From Treponema pedis (GTDB lineage: Bacteria; Spirochaetota; Spirochaetia; Treponematales; Treponemataceae): 64,000 nt of DNA. The position numbers and the translations under genes are program-made. The notes below the pieces were generated by a model. The model ran no database searches. It was given only the letters and a program-made list of their open reading frames with translations, and was not told where the DNA came from. The stretch's first letter is position 1, and each line of letters starts with the position of its first letter. Shown here one piece after another: positions 45,557-54,346 of this stretch. The DNA lies in the NCBI RefSeq assembly GCF_017161325.1, contig NZ_CP045670.1:2163367-2227366 (forward strand), read 5' to 3'.

Positions 45557-46234
45557 AATACTTATTGTTATAGTTTCCTGTATCGGACTTAGCTCCGAAA
45601 CATCTATATCATTATTTACCGAAGATAAAGAATTACCTTTCTTTTCCCTATCTGCAAGAGTCGTTATAGCGTTTTCACCGGCACTTATAATCTTTGCGGT
45701 TTGAGGCGGAATTACCGTACCCTTATCGTCAATACTTACCGAATTCCCGGGAGCGACAAACACCGTTGTTCCAGAATCAGTAGAGTAAAGCCATTTCCCT
45801 GAAAAGCCTTCCAAGGTACCGTCCGAATAAATTCGGCCTGAAGTTCCGCGGACGGAAGCCGTTGCTACAGGGGTCCTTACTTTAAATTCGACTTTTTTTG
45901 TAGAAGCCGGCTTGATATCGGCCTTTACCGACCCCACATTTAAATAAACCTTTGACGAAACGGTTTCGGCTTTTGCGGCTATTTCTTCCACTGTAAGCCT
46001 TGTAAGAGGTTGAACAATAACGGTTGAGCCGTCAATCCTTAAAGTCAACTCCGATTTAAATGCTGTGGAAATCGTATTTCCCGCGCTTACGACATCACCT
46101 TGTTTTGCCGCAACCCAAACACCGTTTTGTTTTATTTCCGCCTTACCCTTTACCGCTATAATCTCGGCACTTACTGCCGAAAGCGGAATAAAAAAGCAAA
46201 AAATAAAAACCGCCGTTAAAATCAGTTTTTTCAT
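45542..46234 (-). CDS. Exported FecR-domain protein
   Basis: A 230-residue protein with a signal peptide (about 23 residues, ending VSA). The FecR domain spans about residues 30-160, with VASVRGTSGRIYSD as the typical core. Here it is free in the periplasm, with no transmembrane anchor or sigma/anti-sigma partner. It is the last of three exported-protein genes read together (47887 to 45542). The function is unknown. Confidence 0.8.
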   Translation of the reverse strand: MKKLILTAVFIFCFFIPLSAVSAEIIAVKGKAEIKQNGVWVAAKQGDVVSAGNTISTAFKSELTLRIDGSTVIVQPLTRLTVEEIAAKAETVSSKVYLNVGSVKADIKPASTKKVEFKVRTPVATASVRGTSGRIYSDGTLEGFSGKWLYSTDSGTTVFVAPGNSVSIDDKGTVIPPQTAKIISAGENAITTLADREKKGNSLSSVNNDIDVSELSPIQETITISISWED

Positions 46235-46257
46235 ATTACACCTCCAATTATTTAACC

Positions 46258-47427
46258 TCAGAACGAAACAGTTCCTTTTAAATCTATTTTTGAATCCACA
46301 TTTTTATTCTTATCAATAAAAATCCCGGTATCAAAACCGAAAGATATATCTTCAAAAAGAGTATAGCCCAAATAAGCCGTCCATTCAAATCCCGTAAAAA
46401 ACTTTTGCCCCTTTTGATGCAATCCCTTACAAAAGATTCCGAAATCGGAACCTATAAAAAGGTCATTTATCGGTTTTATACTGAAATTAAAACCGGCCTT
46501 TAACAAATCAGAATAACCTATAAACAGCATCTTCGAAGCGCTTGTTTTTGTAAAGGTGTCAAACGAAAATTTTCCGCCGGAAAACCATTGAGTCTTTCCG
46601 CCTATCTTTGCACCGTACCTGTCGAAGTAATAATTAAGCTCTCCGTTTACAAAAAAGCCGGGTTTTAAACTTTTTTCGGCGGACATAAGTCCTCCTGCCG
46701 CGGAGAGAATAAAAAATAAATTAGGCATTATCGGACCGTTTGCCGAAAGAATAAAATACGTCCTGCTTGCTCCCGCTTTTTTTGTTTCAATAAAAGAATT
46801 AACTTCAAAATCTATTGAATGGTTCTCTTTTCCGGCAGGAACATGGAATAAACCGGATATTTGGAAAAAAGAAGGAGATAATCTGTAAATATTCGTATTT
46901 TTAGTTTTATTGCGCGAATTGATTTGTACGGTATGGGCATTTAAAAGCCCGGTATATCCCAAATTAAAAAAACACGAAAAGTCCGGCTGCGTATAAGAAA
47001 TAAACACTCCGTCCATTTGCTGGTCCAAAACCGTTTTTGTTATATCGGTTAAACCGTAACGCCCGAACTCGATTGACATGTTGCTTTTAGAGGTTACAGG
47101 CAGGAAAAAAGAAAATTTAAGAAGCTCAATATCAAGTATGTGCTTTAAAACGGCTTTTTCATTTTTAGGTTTTAAATCTTTTTTTAACGAAAAAAGATAT
47201 GAACCTTGGACATTAAAATTAAAATTACCGCTCTTATCCATATTTTGCTTAGCCCAAACGGTTATTCCGTCATAATGGTTAAGCGTAAGAGAGGTCTTGC
47301 TGTCGGGAAGCGACGGTTTTTTAATATCAAACCCTATTCCGGTTTTCAGCAACCCGCCTCCTTCAAATGCGAAACATAAAATCGCCGTAAAAAACAGCAT
47401 CAGTACGGCCGGCTTATTTTTTTTCAT
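46258..47427 (-). CDS. Predicted outer-membrane beta-barrel-like protein
   Basis: A 389-residue exported protein. The start MKKNKPAVLML (47427) is preferred because GAAGGAG lies eight bases before it; a longer frame starts six codons earlier. After the signal peptide the sequence alternates polar and aromatic/hydrophobic residues with many Phe, Gly and Tyr, as in outer-membrane barrels, and ends with SF. I do not recognise the family. It overlaps the preceding gene, so they are co-translated. Confidence 0.65.
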   Translation of the reverse strand: MKKNKPAVLMLFFTAILCFAFEGGGLLKTGIGFDIKKPSLPDSKTSLTLNHYDGITVWAKQNMDKSGNFNFNVQGSYLFSLKKDLKPKNEKAVLKHILDIELLKFSFFLPVTSKSNMSIEFGRYGLTDITKTVLDQQMDGVFISYTQPDFSCFFNLGYTGLLNAHTVQINSRNKTKNTNIYRLSPSFFQISGLFHVPAGKENHSIDFEVNSFIETKKAGASRTYFILSANGPIMPNLFFILSAAGGLMSAEKSLKPGFFVNGELNYYFDRYGAKIGGKTQWFSGGKFSFDTFTKTSASKMLFIGYSDLLKAGFNFSIKPINDLFIGSDFGIFCKGLHQKGQKFFTGFEWTAYLGYTLFEDISFGFDTGIFIDKNKNVDSKIDLKGTVSF

Positions 47428-47887
47428 TTCGAATTTCTCCTTCAAAGTTATCGGCGATTTCTATTTTAGCTAAGATGTCAAAGGCTTGCGAAATAGTAAT
47501 CGGTTCCGAACCTACCGCATTTTGCCTTACAATACCTTTTAATTTAAAGTAGCGCAATGCATAATGAGGGGTTTTTGTAACTCTATACCATAATCCGCCC
47601 CTTGCCCCGGCATTTTGCAAAACCAAATTGGAAAATTCGGCAAGTTTTATCGGTTCATTTGCCGAAGCGTTCTTAAACATTTTTAAATCCGAATAGCTTT
47701 TAAATGCTTCATCGTAACTTTCATTATCATTTACCTTTCCCGTTGCAGTTCCTATTAAATAGCATGCCTGCCCTTTGGAAAGAAATTCGGAATTTATAAT
47801 CTCTTCCACTTTTTCAGCCGTTTGAGCAGTACATATACCGTATATGACAATAAAAAGAACCAGAGACAGGATAATTTTTTTAGCCAT
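47414..47887 (-). CDS. Small exported protein, function unknown
   Basis: A 157-residue protein with a signal peptide (MAKKIILSLVLFIVIYGICT). The start at 47887 has GGAGG at ideal spacing. The mature part has an EFLSKGQACYLIGTATGKV region and a WYRVTKTPHYALRYFKLKGI region. It is the first of three linked exported-protein genes, ahead of the barrel-like and FecR-domain genes. Confidence 0.7.
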   Translation of the reverse strand: MAKKIILSLVLFIVIYGICTAQTAEKVEEIINSEFLSKGQACYLIGTATGKVNDNESYDEAFKSYSDLKMFKNASANEPIKLAEFSNLVLQNAGARGGLWYRVTKTPHYALRYFKLKGIVRQNAVGSEPITISQAFDILAKIEIADNFEGEIRNEKK

Positions 47888-47968
47888 AAAACCTCCAAAC
47901 AAAAACATTTAAATGCGGTTGTTTTTATACACTATAGCACATAAATCATAAAATAACAAGTTTATACC

Positions 47969-47990
47969 GAAAAAAAATATTTTTTTTCGA
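47969..47990. repeat. AT-rich inverted repeat between divergent genes
   Basis: CGAAAAAAAATATTTTTTTTCG, described here as two 10-base arms meeting at AT, is a perfect palindrome in the region between the divergent exported-protein and ABC-transporter operons. No role can be assigned. Confidence 0.5.
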
Positions 47991-48062
47991 TATGCGAAGT
48001 ATATAAACTTTTAAAATATGCTTATTTTTTTGTTATTATTGCCGTATTATTGTTTTCCCTGC

Positions 48063-48094
48063 TTGACATTATACTGCATTATGCACTATAATGC
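48063..48094 (+). promoter_or_regulatory. ABC operon promoter overlapped by a palindromic operator
   Basis: Perfect TTGACA (48063-48068), an 18-base spacer and perfect TATAAT (48087-48092). The inverted repeat GCATTAT-GCACT-ATAATGC (48076-48094) covers the spacer and the -10. A repressor bound there would exclude RNA polymerase. The PadR-type regulator of the same operon is the obvious candidate. Confidence 0.75.
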
Positions 48095-48145
48095 GGTACG
48101 CTGTTATAATTAACTAACTTAAAGCGTTATATTTACGGAGGTTTT

Positions 48146-49693
48146 ATGAGTAATAAAAAAATAAGAATTTTAAGTATTTGTCTTTTAATCTTTTTTTTCC
48201 TAATTTCTTGCGGAAAAAATACGGAAAAAATGGCGGATACGAAAACGGAGCCGGAAGAGATTGTCCTCAGACAGGAAGGCGGAGATTTCGGCTTTCCCAA
48301 TCCGTTCAGGCATCAAAACAGAGGGCCGGGATTCTTTAAAATGGAATTGATTTATGACTCTCTTTTGGAAAAAGACGAAAAAGGGCTTATTCCGTGGCTT
48401 GCAAAAGACTGGAACATAAGCGAGGACGGTAAAACTTATACATTTACCCTGGTTGATAATGCAAAATGGCATGACGGAAAGCCTTTAACGGCGGAAGATA
48501 TCGCCTTTTCGGTAAAATATTTTGAAAAAAATCCGCCTGTCCGAGGAGGACTTATCGTAAACGGAAAATATTTAATGGATTCCGTATCGGTAAACGGAAA
48601 CAAAATAATAATTCACACAACCGATTATACACCGACAGCTTTGGAAAAAATCGGAAGTATGCGTATTATACCTAAACATATTTGGGAAAATATTGAAGAC
48701 CCTGCAAAATTTTCAGGCGAGGGAGCCGCCGTAGGTTCGGGGCCTTATATGCTTGAAGAATACAGCGGCGAACAGGGAGCATACAAGTTTACGGCATTTA
48801 ATGATTTTTGGGGTATGAAACCTGCGGTTTTCGCCATCGAATGGATACCGGTAAGCGATAGGGTTTCGGCATTTGAAAATAAAGAAATAGATATTGTAAA
48901 TGTTTCAGCCGATTTATTAAAAAACTATGAAAATAATGAAGAATTTAAAGTAGTAAAAAATTTCGGACTTCATAATTACCGTTTTTATTTTAACTTTAAT
49001 AAAGTGCCCGCCCTGCGCGATAAAGAAATACGAAAAGCCGTTGCATATGCAATAGATAAAAAAGAACTGATAGATAAACTGGAGCGGGGCTCCGGTTTGG
49101 AAGGCAATCAGGGATACCTCCCTCCTACCCATTCTATGTACAATAAAAATGTTCCTTCTTATGAATTTAATCTTGAAAAAGCAAAGGAGCTTATGAAGGG
49201 TAAAAATATTCAAATAAGCGTTTTAACGGGAGCCTCCCCTAAAGAAGTTAAAATGGCTGAATTGCTTAAAATAAGGCTTAAAGATATAGGGATTATTCTT
49301 AATGTTGTAAGCGTGGATTCCAAGGCACGCGATACTATGGTAAGAGATAAAAACTACGAAACGGCTATCATAAAATCGGGCGGAATGGGAGGCGATGCGG
49401 ATATGCTGCGCGAGATTTATTCTTCCAAGGTTAAACGCCCAAATATTGCAGGTTACTCCAACGAAAAACTGGACGATTTATTATATAGACAATCCGTAGA
49501 AAAAGATGCCGAAAAAAGAAAAGCTTTAATTTATTCCGTGCAGGAAATATTGGCGGATGAAATCCCCATGCTTTTACTATACGGCGAAATCGACAACACG
49601 GTTTACCGCCCGGCAAAATACAATAAGTGGACAGTCCGTTATGACCATACAAAATTGGAACACCCGAAATTGTCTTATGTAATAAGACCATGA
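48146..49693 (+). CDS. ABC transporter substrate-binding lipoprotein (peptide/nickel type)
   Basis: A 515-residue SBP_bac_5-family protein with a lipoprotein signal (lipobox LISC, about residue 25). WNISEDGKTYTFTLVDNAKWHDGKPLT-like sequence (about 90-118) and AVAYAIDKKELIDKL are typical of oligopeptide/nickel binding proteins. The ligand cannot be read from sequence. A clean GGAGG precedes the start. It is the first gene of a six-gene operon. Confidence 0.9.
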   Translation: MSNKKIRILSICLLIFFFLISCGKNTEKMADTKTEPEEIVLRQEGGDFGFPNPFRHQNRGPGFFKMELIYDSLLEKDEKGLIPWLAKDWNISEDGKTYTFTLVDNAKWHDGKPLTAEDIAFSVKYFEKNPPVRGGLIVNGKYLMDSVSVNGNKIIIHTTDYTPTALEKIGSMRIIPKHIWENIEDPAKFSGEGAAVGSGPYMLEEYSGEQGAYKFTAFNDFWGMKPAVFAIEWIPVSDRVSAFENKEIDIVNVSADLLKNYENNEEFKVVKNFGLHNYRFYFNFNKVPALRDKEIRKAVAYAIDKKELIDKLERGSGLEGNQGYLPPTHSMYNKNVPSYEFNLEKAKELMKGKNIQISVLTGASPKEVKMAELLKIRLKDIGIILNVVSVDSKARDTMVRDKNYETAIIKSGGMGGDADMLREIYSSKVKRPNIAGYSNEKLDDLLYRQSVEKDAEKRKALIYSVQEILADEIPMLLLYGEIDNTVYRPAKYNKWTVRYDHTKLEHPKLSYVIRP

Positions 49694-50640
49694 GAATAAA
49701 ATATTTTATTTTATTCTTTATTTTAATAACCGTTCATTTCTTTCTTCCGCGTTTAACTAAGGCGGACCCCTTCGTATTTATGTCGTCGGACGGAACGGAA
49801 ACTGCAAGTTACAGTGAAGAAGAAATGAATAAATACAAGGCTTATTACGGCTTGGACAAACCTTTATGGAAGCAATATATAAATTATCTTGTAAATATTG
49901 CTTCGGGAAATTTAGGTTACAGTATTTATTTTAAAGATAAAATCATAAATCTTATCTTTAAGCGGTTATTATGGACGGCAGGGATTATACTCTGTTCCCT
50001 GCTGTTCAGTTCAGTTTCGGGTATTTTCTTAGGGAGTTTGAGCGCATGGAATCAAGGAAAAAAAATAGACGATATTTTATACGGAATAATGACGGTTTTA
50101 GTGGAAGTTCCTTCTTTTTTAACGGCAAATATAATTCTTATGTTATTTACGATTTACATTAGAATTCTGCCGACATCGGGAGGAATAACTCCGTTTTTAC
50201 CCGTGAGTTTTTCAGTTAAAGTTATTGCGGATATTTTAAAACATGCCGTATTGCCTTCGCTTACTTTGTCGCTTATAAAAACACCAGATTTTTATTTTGT
50301 AACAAGAAGTGCAATGCTAAGACAGATTCAAAAAAAATATACCGAAACGGCAAAAGCAAAATCTTTAAGCTCTTTTACCGTTGCAGCAAAACACTGTTTA
50401 CCCAACGCATTAAATCCGATTATAACACGGGTTTTATTAAGTCTTCAAACCCTATTTAACGGTACTTTAATCGTAGAAAATGTTTTTAAGTATCCCGGTG
50501 TGGGAAAACTTATAAGAGATGCGGTATTTTATAGAGATTACACTCTGCTTCAAGGTATATTTTTTATTATTACGGTATTTATTTTATTGCTGAGCGGAGC
50601 CGGAGAAGCATTGTATACTCTTACCGATAAAAGGAAATAA
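49690..50640 (+). CDS. ABC transporter permease (DppB/NikB type)
   Basis: A 316-residue inner-membrane permease with about six helices. The N-terminal membrane helix and the periplasmic YGLDKPLWKQYINYLVNIASGNLGYS segment are characteristic of DppB-like permeases, and the EAA-like loop is near TETAKAKSLSSFTVAAKHCLPNALNPI. The start overlaps the binding-protein stop (ATGA). It pairs with the next permease. Confidence 0.9.
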   Translation: MRIKYFILFFILITVHFFLPRLTKADPFVFMSSDGTETASYSEEEMNKYKAYYGLDKPLWKQYINYLVNIASGNLGYSIYFKDKIINLIFKRLLWTAGIILCSLLFSSVSGIFLGSLSAWNQGKKIDDILYGIMTVLVEVPSFLTANIILMLFTIYIRILPTSGGITPFLPVSFSVKVIADILKHAVLPSLTLSLIKTPDFYFVTRSAMLRQIQKKYTETAKAKSLSSFTVAAKHCLPNALNPIITRVLLSLQTLFNGTLIVENVFKYPGVGKLIRDAVFYRDYTLLQGIFFIITVFILLLSGAGEALYTLTDKRK

Positions 50641-50642
50641 AA

Positions 50643-51470
50643 ATGAAACTTAAAAATATCCCGTATTATCTTTCATATATTTTTTTACTTGCCGTTGCAG
50701 CCTCCGCCTTTTTTCCTTATTTTTCTTTTTTAAAATCGGGAACCGTGCCCTGCGGACAAGCTCTGCTTTCTCCTTCACCGGAACATTGGTTCGGTACTGA
50801 CGATTTGGGAATAGATATTTTTGCTTCGATTTGTTACGGCTCAAGGACAAGCCTTCTTTTATCGATAGGAAGCGCCTTTTTTGCAGTAATAGGCGGAAGC
50901 CTTTTGGGTATGCTTGCAGGATATGCAGGAGGCATTGCGGATACGATTATTTTAAGCGTTATAGATTTTTTTATCGGTATTCCCGACTTACTTTTAATGG
51001 TAGTTTTAGGGGCTTTTATAGGGCAGGGTTTAGGAAATATTATATTCGCAATTTCCGCGGTTTCATGGGTAATGCCCGCAAAAATTATGAGAAGCGAAAT
51101 ACTTAAAATAAAAAAAGAAAACTATATAAAACTTTCAAAAGCATACGGAGCGAATTTTCCGCATTTATTTTTATGGCATTTTTGGAAACCTCTTTTTTCC
51201 GTTATGCTTGTAAGTGTAATTAAAATTATGAATAAAGCAATTTTAGCGGAAGCCTCGCTGGCGTATTTGGGGCTTGGAGACCCCTTATCGAAAAGCTGGG
51301 GTATGACTATAACCCGTGCAATGGCATTTCCGAATATTTATCTTACCGATTTTTGGAAATGGTGGCTGGTTTTTCCCACAATAATTACGGTATTTACGGT
51401 ATTATCCGTTGCCTTAATCGGAAAAACAATAGAACAAAAAATAGGAACGGTATATAAAAATAATGCTTGA
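50643..51470 (+). CDS. ABC transporter permease (DppC/NikC type)
   Basis: A 275-residue permease. HWFGTDDLGIDIFASICYG is the conserved DppC N-terminal motif, and YIKLSKAYGANFPHLFLWHF is the EAA loop that contacts the ATPase. About six membrane helices. It starts two bases after the partner permease and overlaps the ATPase gene by eight bases. Confidence 0.9.
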   Translation: MKLKNIPYYLSYIFLLAVAASAFFPYFSFLKSGTVPCGQALLSPSPEHWFGTDDLGIDIFASICYGSRTSLLLSIGSAFFAVIGGSLLGMLAGYAGGIADTIILSVIDFFIGIPDLLLMVVLGAFIGQGLGNIIFAISAVSWVMPAKIMRSEILKIKKENYIKLSKAYGANFPHLFLWHFWKPLFSVMLVSVIKIMNKAILAEASLAYLGLGDPLSKSWGMTITRAMAFPNIYLTDFWKWWLVFPTIITVFTVLSVALIGKTIEQKIGTVYKNNA

Positions 51471-53121
51471 AAAAATATTAACGGTAGAAAATTTAAGTGT
51501 AACATATTACAGCTCTTATTCAAAGCGGAGTAACGATACATATAAAAAAAGCGGAATACAAAATATAAATTTCTCTTTAACAAGGGGCGAAATATGCGGC
51601 ATTATAGGAGAATCGGGCGGAGGTAAAAGCACTCTCCTTTCGGCAATTATGGGGCTTTTAGATGAAAAGGCGGACATAAGCGGAAAAATTATCTATAAAG
51701 GAAAAGAAGTTAAAAAAGAAAACATAAAAGAACTGCGTTTTAAAGAAATAGGATTGGTATTTCAAAATCAAGAAGAAAATTTAAATCCTTCTTTAACTGT
51801 AGGCACACAAATTGCGGAAATATTGTGTAAAAAAATACATGATAAAACCTTACTTAGAAATGAGCTTGACAAAATTCTTCAAGCGGTGGGTTTGGATATA
51901 AGTATAAAAGAAAAATATCCTCATGAAATTTCAGGCGGAATGAGACAGCGAATTTTTATCGCTATGGCAATTTGTTTAAACCCTCCGCTCCTTTTGATAG
52001 ACGAACCTACTACAGCCTTGGACCCGTCTTCAAAAAAACAAATTTTAAATTTATTAAAAACAATACACGAAAAAAACGGAACTTCGATTTTAGCGGTTTC
52101 GCATGACCTTGAAGTAATTGAAAATCTTACTGAAAATATGATGGTGTTTTTAAACGGTTTTTTAATTGAAAAAGGTAAAACGAAAAACATATTGGAAGAA
52201 GCAAAACATCCGTATACAGCCGCATTATTACAATCAAGCACTTATTTAAACCCTTGGAAGGACCTATGGGGAATTAAGGAAACGGAAGAAAACAATACAT
52301 GTCCTTTTTATAACAGATGCACTCAAAAATCGGAAGAATGTTTAACATACACTCCCGATTTACCCATACATTGTAAAGAAGGCGCCGCATGTTTTAAAAA
52401 CGGAATAGAAAAAATTTTAACCGTTAAAAATATAATAAAAACTTTTTACTCGGGAAAAGAAAAAATTGAAGCCGTCAAAAACTGCTCTATAAGAGTTAGA
52501 CACGGGGAGGTAGTTGCATTGCTCGGAAAATCCGGCTCCGGAAAAACAACCCTTTTACACTTGGTTGCGGGGCTTTTAAAAAAAGATTCGGGAAAAATAT
52601 TTTTTTTACAAAACGAGATAGAAAAAAATAATTTGCTTTCTGAAAAGAATGCATTACAAATTATAGAACAGGATTCTTTTTCTTCAATGAATTCGAGCCT
52701 TTCCGTGCAGGAAGTCGTAGCTGAACCTTCCGTAATATTGTATAATAAACGGGTTTCGGAATGTAAAGAAACCGTAGTAAAATATTTACAGGAAACGGGT
52801 TTCGGTATAGACGAAAACCTTCTTAACAGGAAAACCGGAGAATTATCCGGAGGGCAGCGGCAAAAAATTGCCATTGCAAGAGCCTTATCTATGCAGCCGA
52901 AATTGCTTTTAGCGGACGAAATAACTTCTATGCTGGACGATTCTTCAAAAGTAAATATAATGCGCTTATTAAAACGGCTGCAATATGAAATAGGCTTTGC
53001 TATGCTTTTGGTTACCCATGATATAAACCTCGTAAAAAAAGTTGCGGATTATGTTTACTGCATGGATAACGGGGAAATAATAAAAGAAGGAAGCGTAAGA
53101 AAAATTTTCGCGCAAATTTAA
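51463..53121 (+). CDS. Fused double ABC ATPase (DppD-DppF type)
   Basis: A 552-residue protein carrying two complete ATPase domains in one chain. Domain 1 has Walker A GESGGGKS (49-56), signature ISGGMRQR and Walker B LLIDEPTTALD. It is followed by the Cys-rich oligopeptide-transporter tail (CPFYNRCTQKSEEC, near 284). Domain 2 has Walker A GKSGSGKTT, signature LSGGQRQK and LLADEITSMLD. Most peptide/nickel importers encode these as two genes. The domain 2 Walker B ends ADEITS rather than DEPTS, which is common in this group. Confidence 0.92.
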   Translation: MLEKILTVENLSVTYYSSYSKRSNDTYKKSGIQNINFSLTRGEICGIIGESGGGKSTLLSAIMGLLDEKADISGKIIYKGKEVKKENIKELRFKEIGLVFQNQEENLNPSLTVGTQIAEILCKKIHDKTLLRNELDKILQAVGLDISIKEKYPHEISGGMRQRIFIAMAICLNPPLLLIDEPTTALDPSSKKQILNLLKTIHEKNGTSILAVSHDLEVIENLTENMMVFLNGFLIEKGKTKNILEEAKHPYTAALLQSSTYLNPWKDLWGIKETEENNTCPFYNRCTQKSEECLTYTPDLPIHCKEGAACFKNGIEKILTVKNIIKTFYSGKEKIEAVKNCSIRVRHGEVVALLGKSGSGKTTLLHLVAGLLKKDSGKIFFLQNEIEKNNLLSEKNALQIIEQDSFSSMNSSLSVQEVVAEPSVILYNKRVSECKETVVKYLQETGFGIDENLLNRKTGELSGGQRQKIAIARALSMQPKLLLADEITSMLDDSSKVNIMRLLKRLQYEIGFAMLLVTHDINLVKKVADYVYCMDNGEIIKEGSVRKIFAQI

Positions 53122-53141
53122 ATAATACGGAAGGAAAAAAG

Positions 53142-53501
53142 ATGAATAAAACAAACCCGAACATAAACGAGCGGTCTCAGTTTAAACATTTAACGGCTTT
53201 TATTTTAATCATTTTAGCGGAATGCGAAAGAAGTCCCGCAGAAGTGAGAAAATATCTTTTAAAAGAATTCCCCGGTTTTACCAGAGATATGTCCACAATT
53301 TACCGCTGTCTCAGCAGCTTGGAAAAAGACGGCTTTGCGGAAATAAAATGGGACTTGCCTGATGACGGAGCTGCAAAAAAAATTTACCGCATTACACAAA
53401 AAGGCAGAGAATCCTTATATGAATGGAAAGAAGATATTCTTATACGTAAAAATAATTTTGAAGTATTTTTAAATAAATTTAAATCATTGACAGGAGAATA
53501 A
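53142..53501 (+). CDS. PadR-family-like transcriptional regulator
   Basis: A 119-residue winged helix-turn-helix protein. AECERSPAEVRKYLLKEFPGF, MSTIYRCLSSLEKDGFAEI and KKIYRITQKGRESLYEWKE are the recognition-helix and wing pattern of PadR proteins. It is short, with only one C-terminal dimer helix. Its gene lies between the transporter and methyltransferase genes, so it probably controls them through the palindrome in the operon promoter. Confidence 0.82.
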   Translation: MNKTNPNINERSQFKHLTAFILIILAECERSPAEVRKYLLKEFPGFTRDMSTIYRCLSSLEKDGFAEIKWDLPDDGAAKKIYRITQKGRESLYEWKEDILIRKNNFEVFLNKFKSLTGE

Positions 53502-53503
53502 AA

Positions 53504-54286
53504 ATGGATATAAAAGAATTTGAAAACTGCATTGCGGAAAAAAAGCCTGCGGAAAATGCAGAAAAAGAATGGAACGGCAGAAGTAAAATTTTTTTTGAGC
53601 GTACCGAAAAAATATACGAAGAATTTTCTCAAGATTTTGTATTTAAGGTAATACGCGAAAAAAAACTTCTTAACGGGAATTCAAAAGTATTGGATATAGG
53701 CTGCGGCACGGGCAGACATTTAAAAGAATTTTCACAATATACACCGCACCTTCACGGCTTGGATATTTCTTCGGAAATGCTTGAATATGCAAAGGAAAAA
53801 CTAAAAGACATTCCGCAAGCACGTTTTTTTCACGGTAATTGGCTTGATATTTTTACAAAAGAAAAAGAATACGATTTTGTATTTGCCTGCATGACCCCTG
53901 CAATTTCCTCTTCCGAACATCTTAAAAGAATGTCGTATATTTCAAAAAAATATTGTATGCTTGAAAGATTTGTTTACCAAAAAGACAATATACAGGAACA
54001 AATAGAAAAAATATTGGGAAGACCGTACATACATATTCCGCACAACAGAAAAGAATACGTGTACGGAGTTTGGAATATTTTATGGCAGCTGAATTACTAT
54101 CCTGAAATATTATTTGATAACAAGGTACACACGGTAGAAAACGAAATAGATGAATATATGGAGTATTTTAACGGAACGGATAAAGAAAAAAAAGCCGTAT
54201 TAAACTTTTTAAACGGAGCTGCAAAAAACGGTATTATTACAGCCTCTACACGTACGGTAAAAGCCGTTATTTTATGGGAAGTATAA
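53504..54286 (+). CDS. Class I SAM-dependent methyltransferase
   Basis: A 260-residue enzyme with the SAM-binding motif VLDIGCGTGRHLKEF (about residues 62-76), followed by LHGLDISSEMLEYAKEKL and DFVFACMTPAIS. The C-terminal half is less conserved and may hold the substrate. It is the last gene of the ABC operon, two bases after the regulator, so its substrate is probably linked to what the transporter carries. Confidence 0.85.
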   Translation: MDIKEFENCIAEKKPAENAEKEWNGRSKIFFERTEKIYEEFSQDFVFKVIREKKLLNGNSKVLDIGCGTGRHLKEFSQYTPHLHGLDISSEMLEYAKEKLKDIPQARFFHGNWLDIFTKEKEYDFVFACMTPAISSSEHLKRMSYISKKYCMLERFVYQKDNIQEQIEKILGRPYIHIPHNRKEYVYGVWNILWQLNYYPEILFDNKVHTVENEIDEYMEYFNGTDKEKKAVLNFLNGAAKNGIITASTRTVKAVILWEV

Positions 54287-54346
54287 GGGGAATAAGCGGG
54301 GCAATCCGTTACTTGAACGGGAAGGTTTAAATATAACTTCAGTTTT

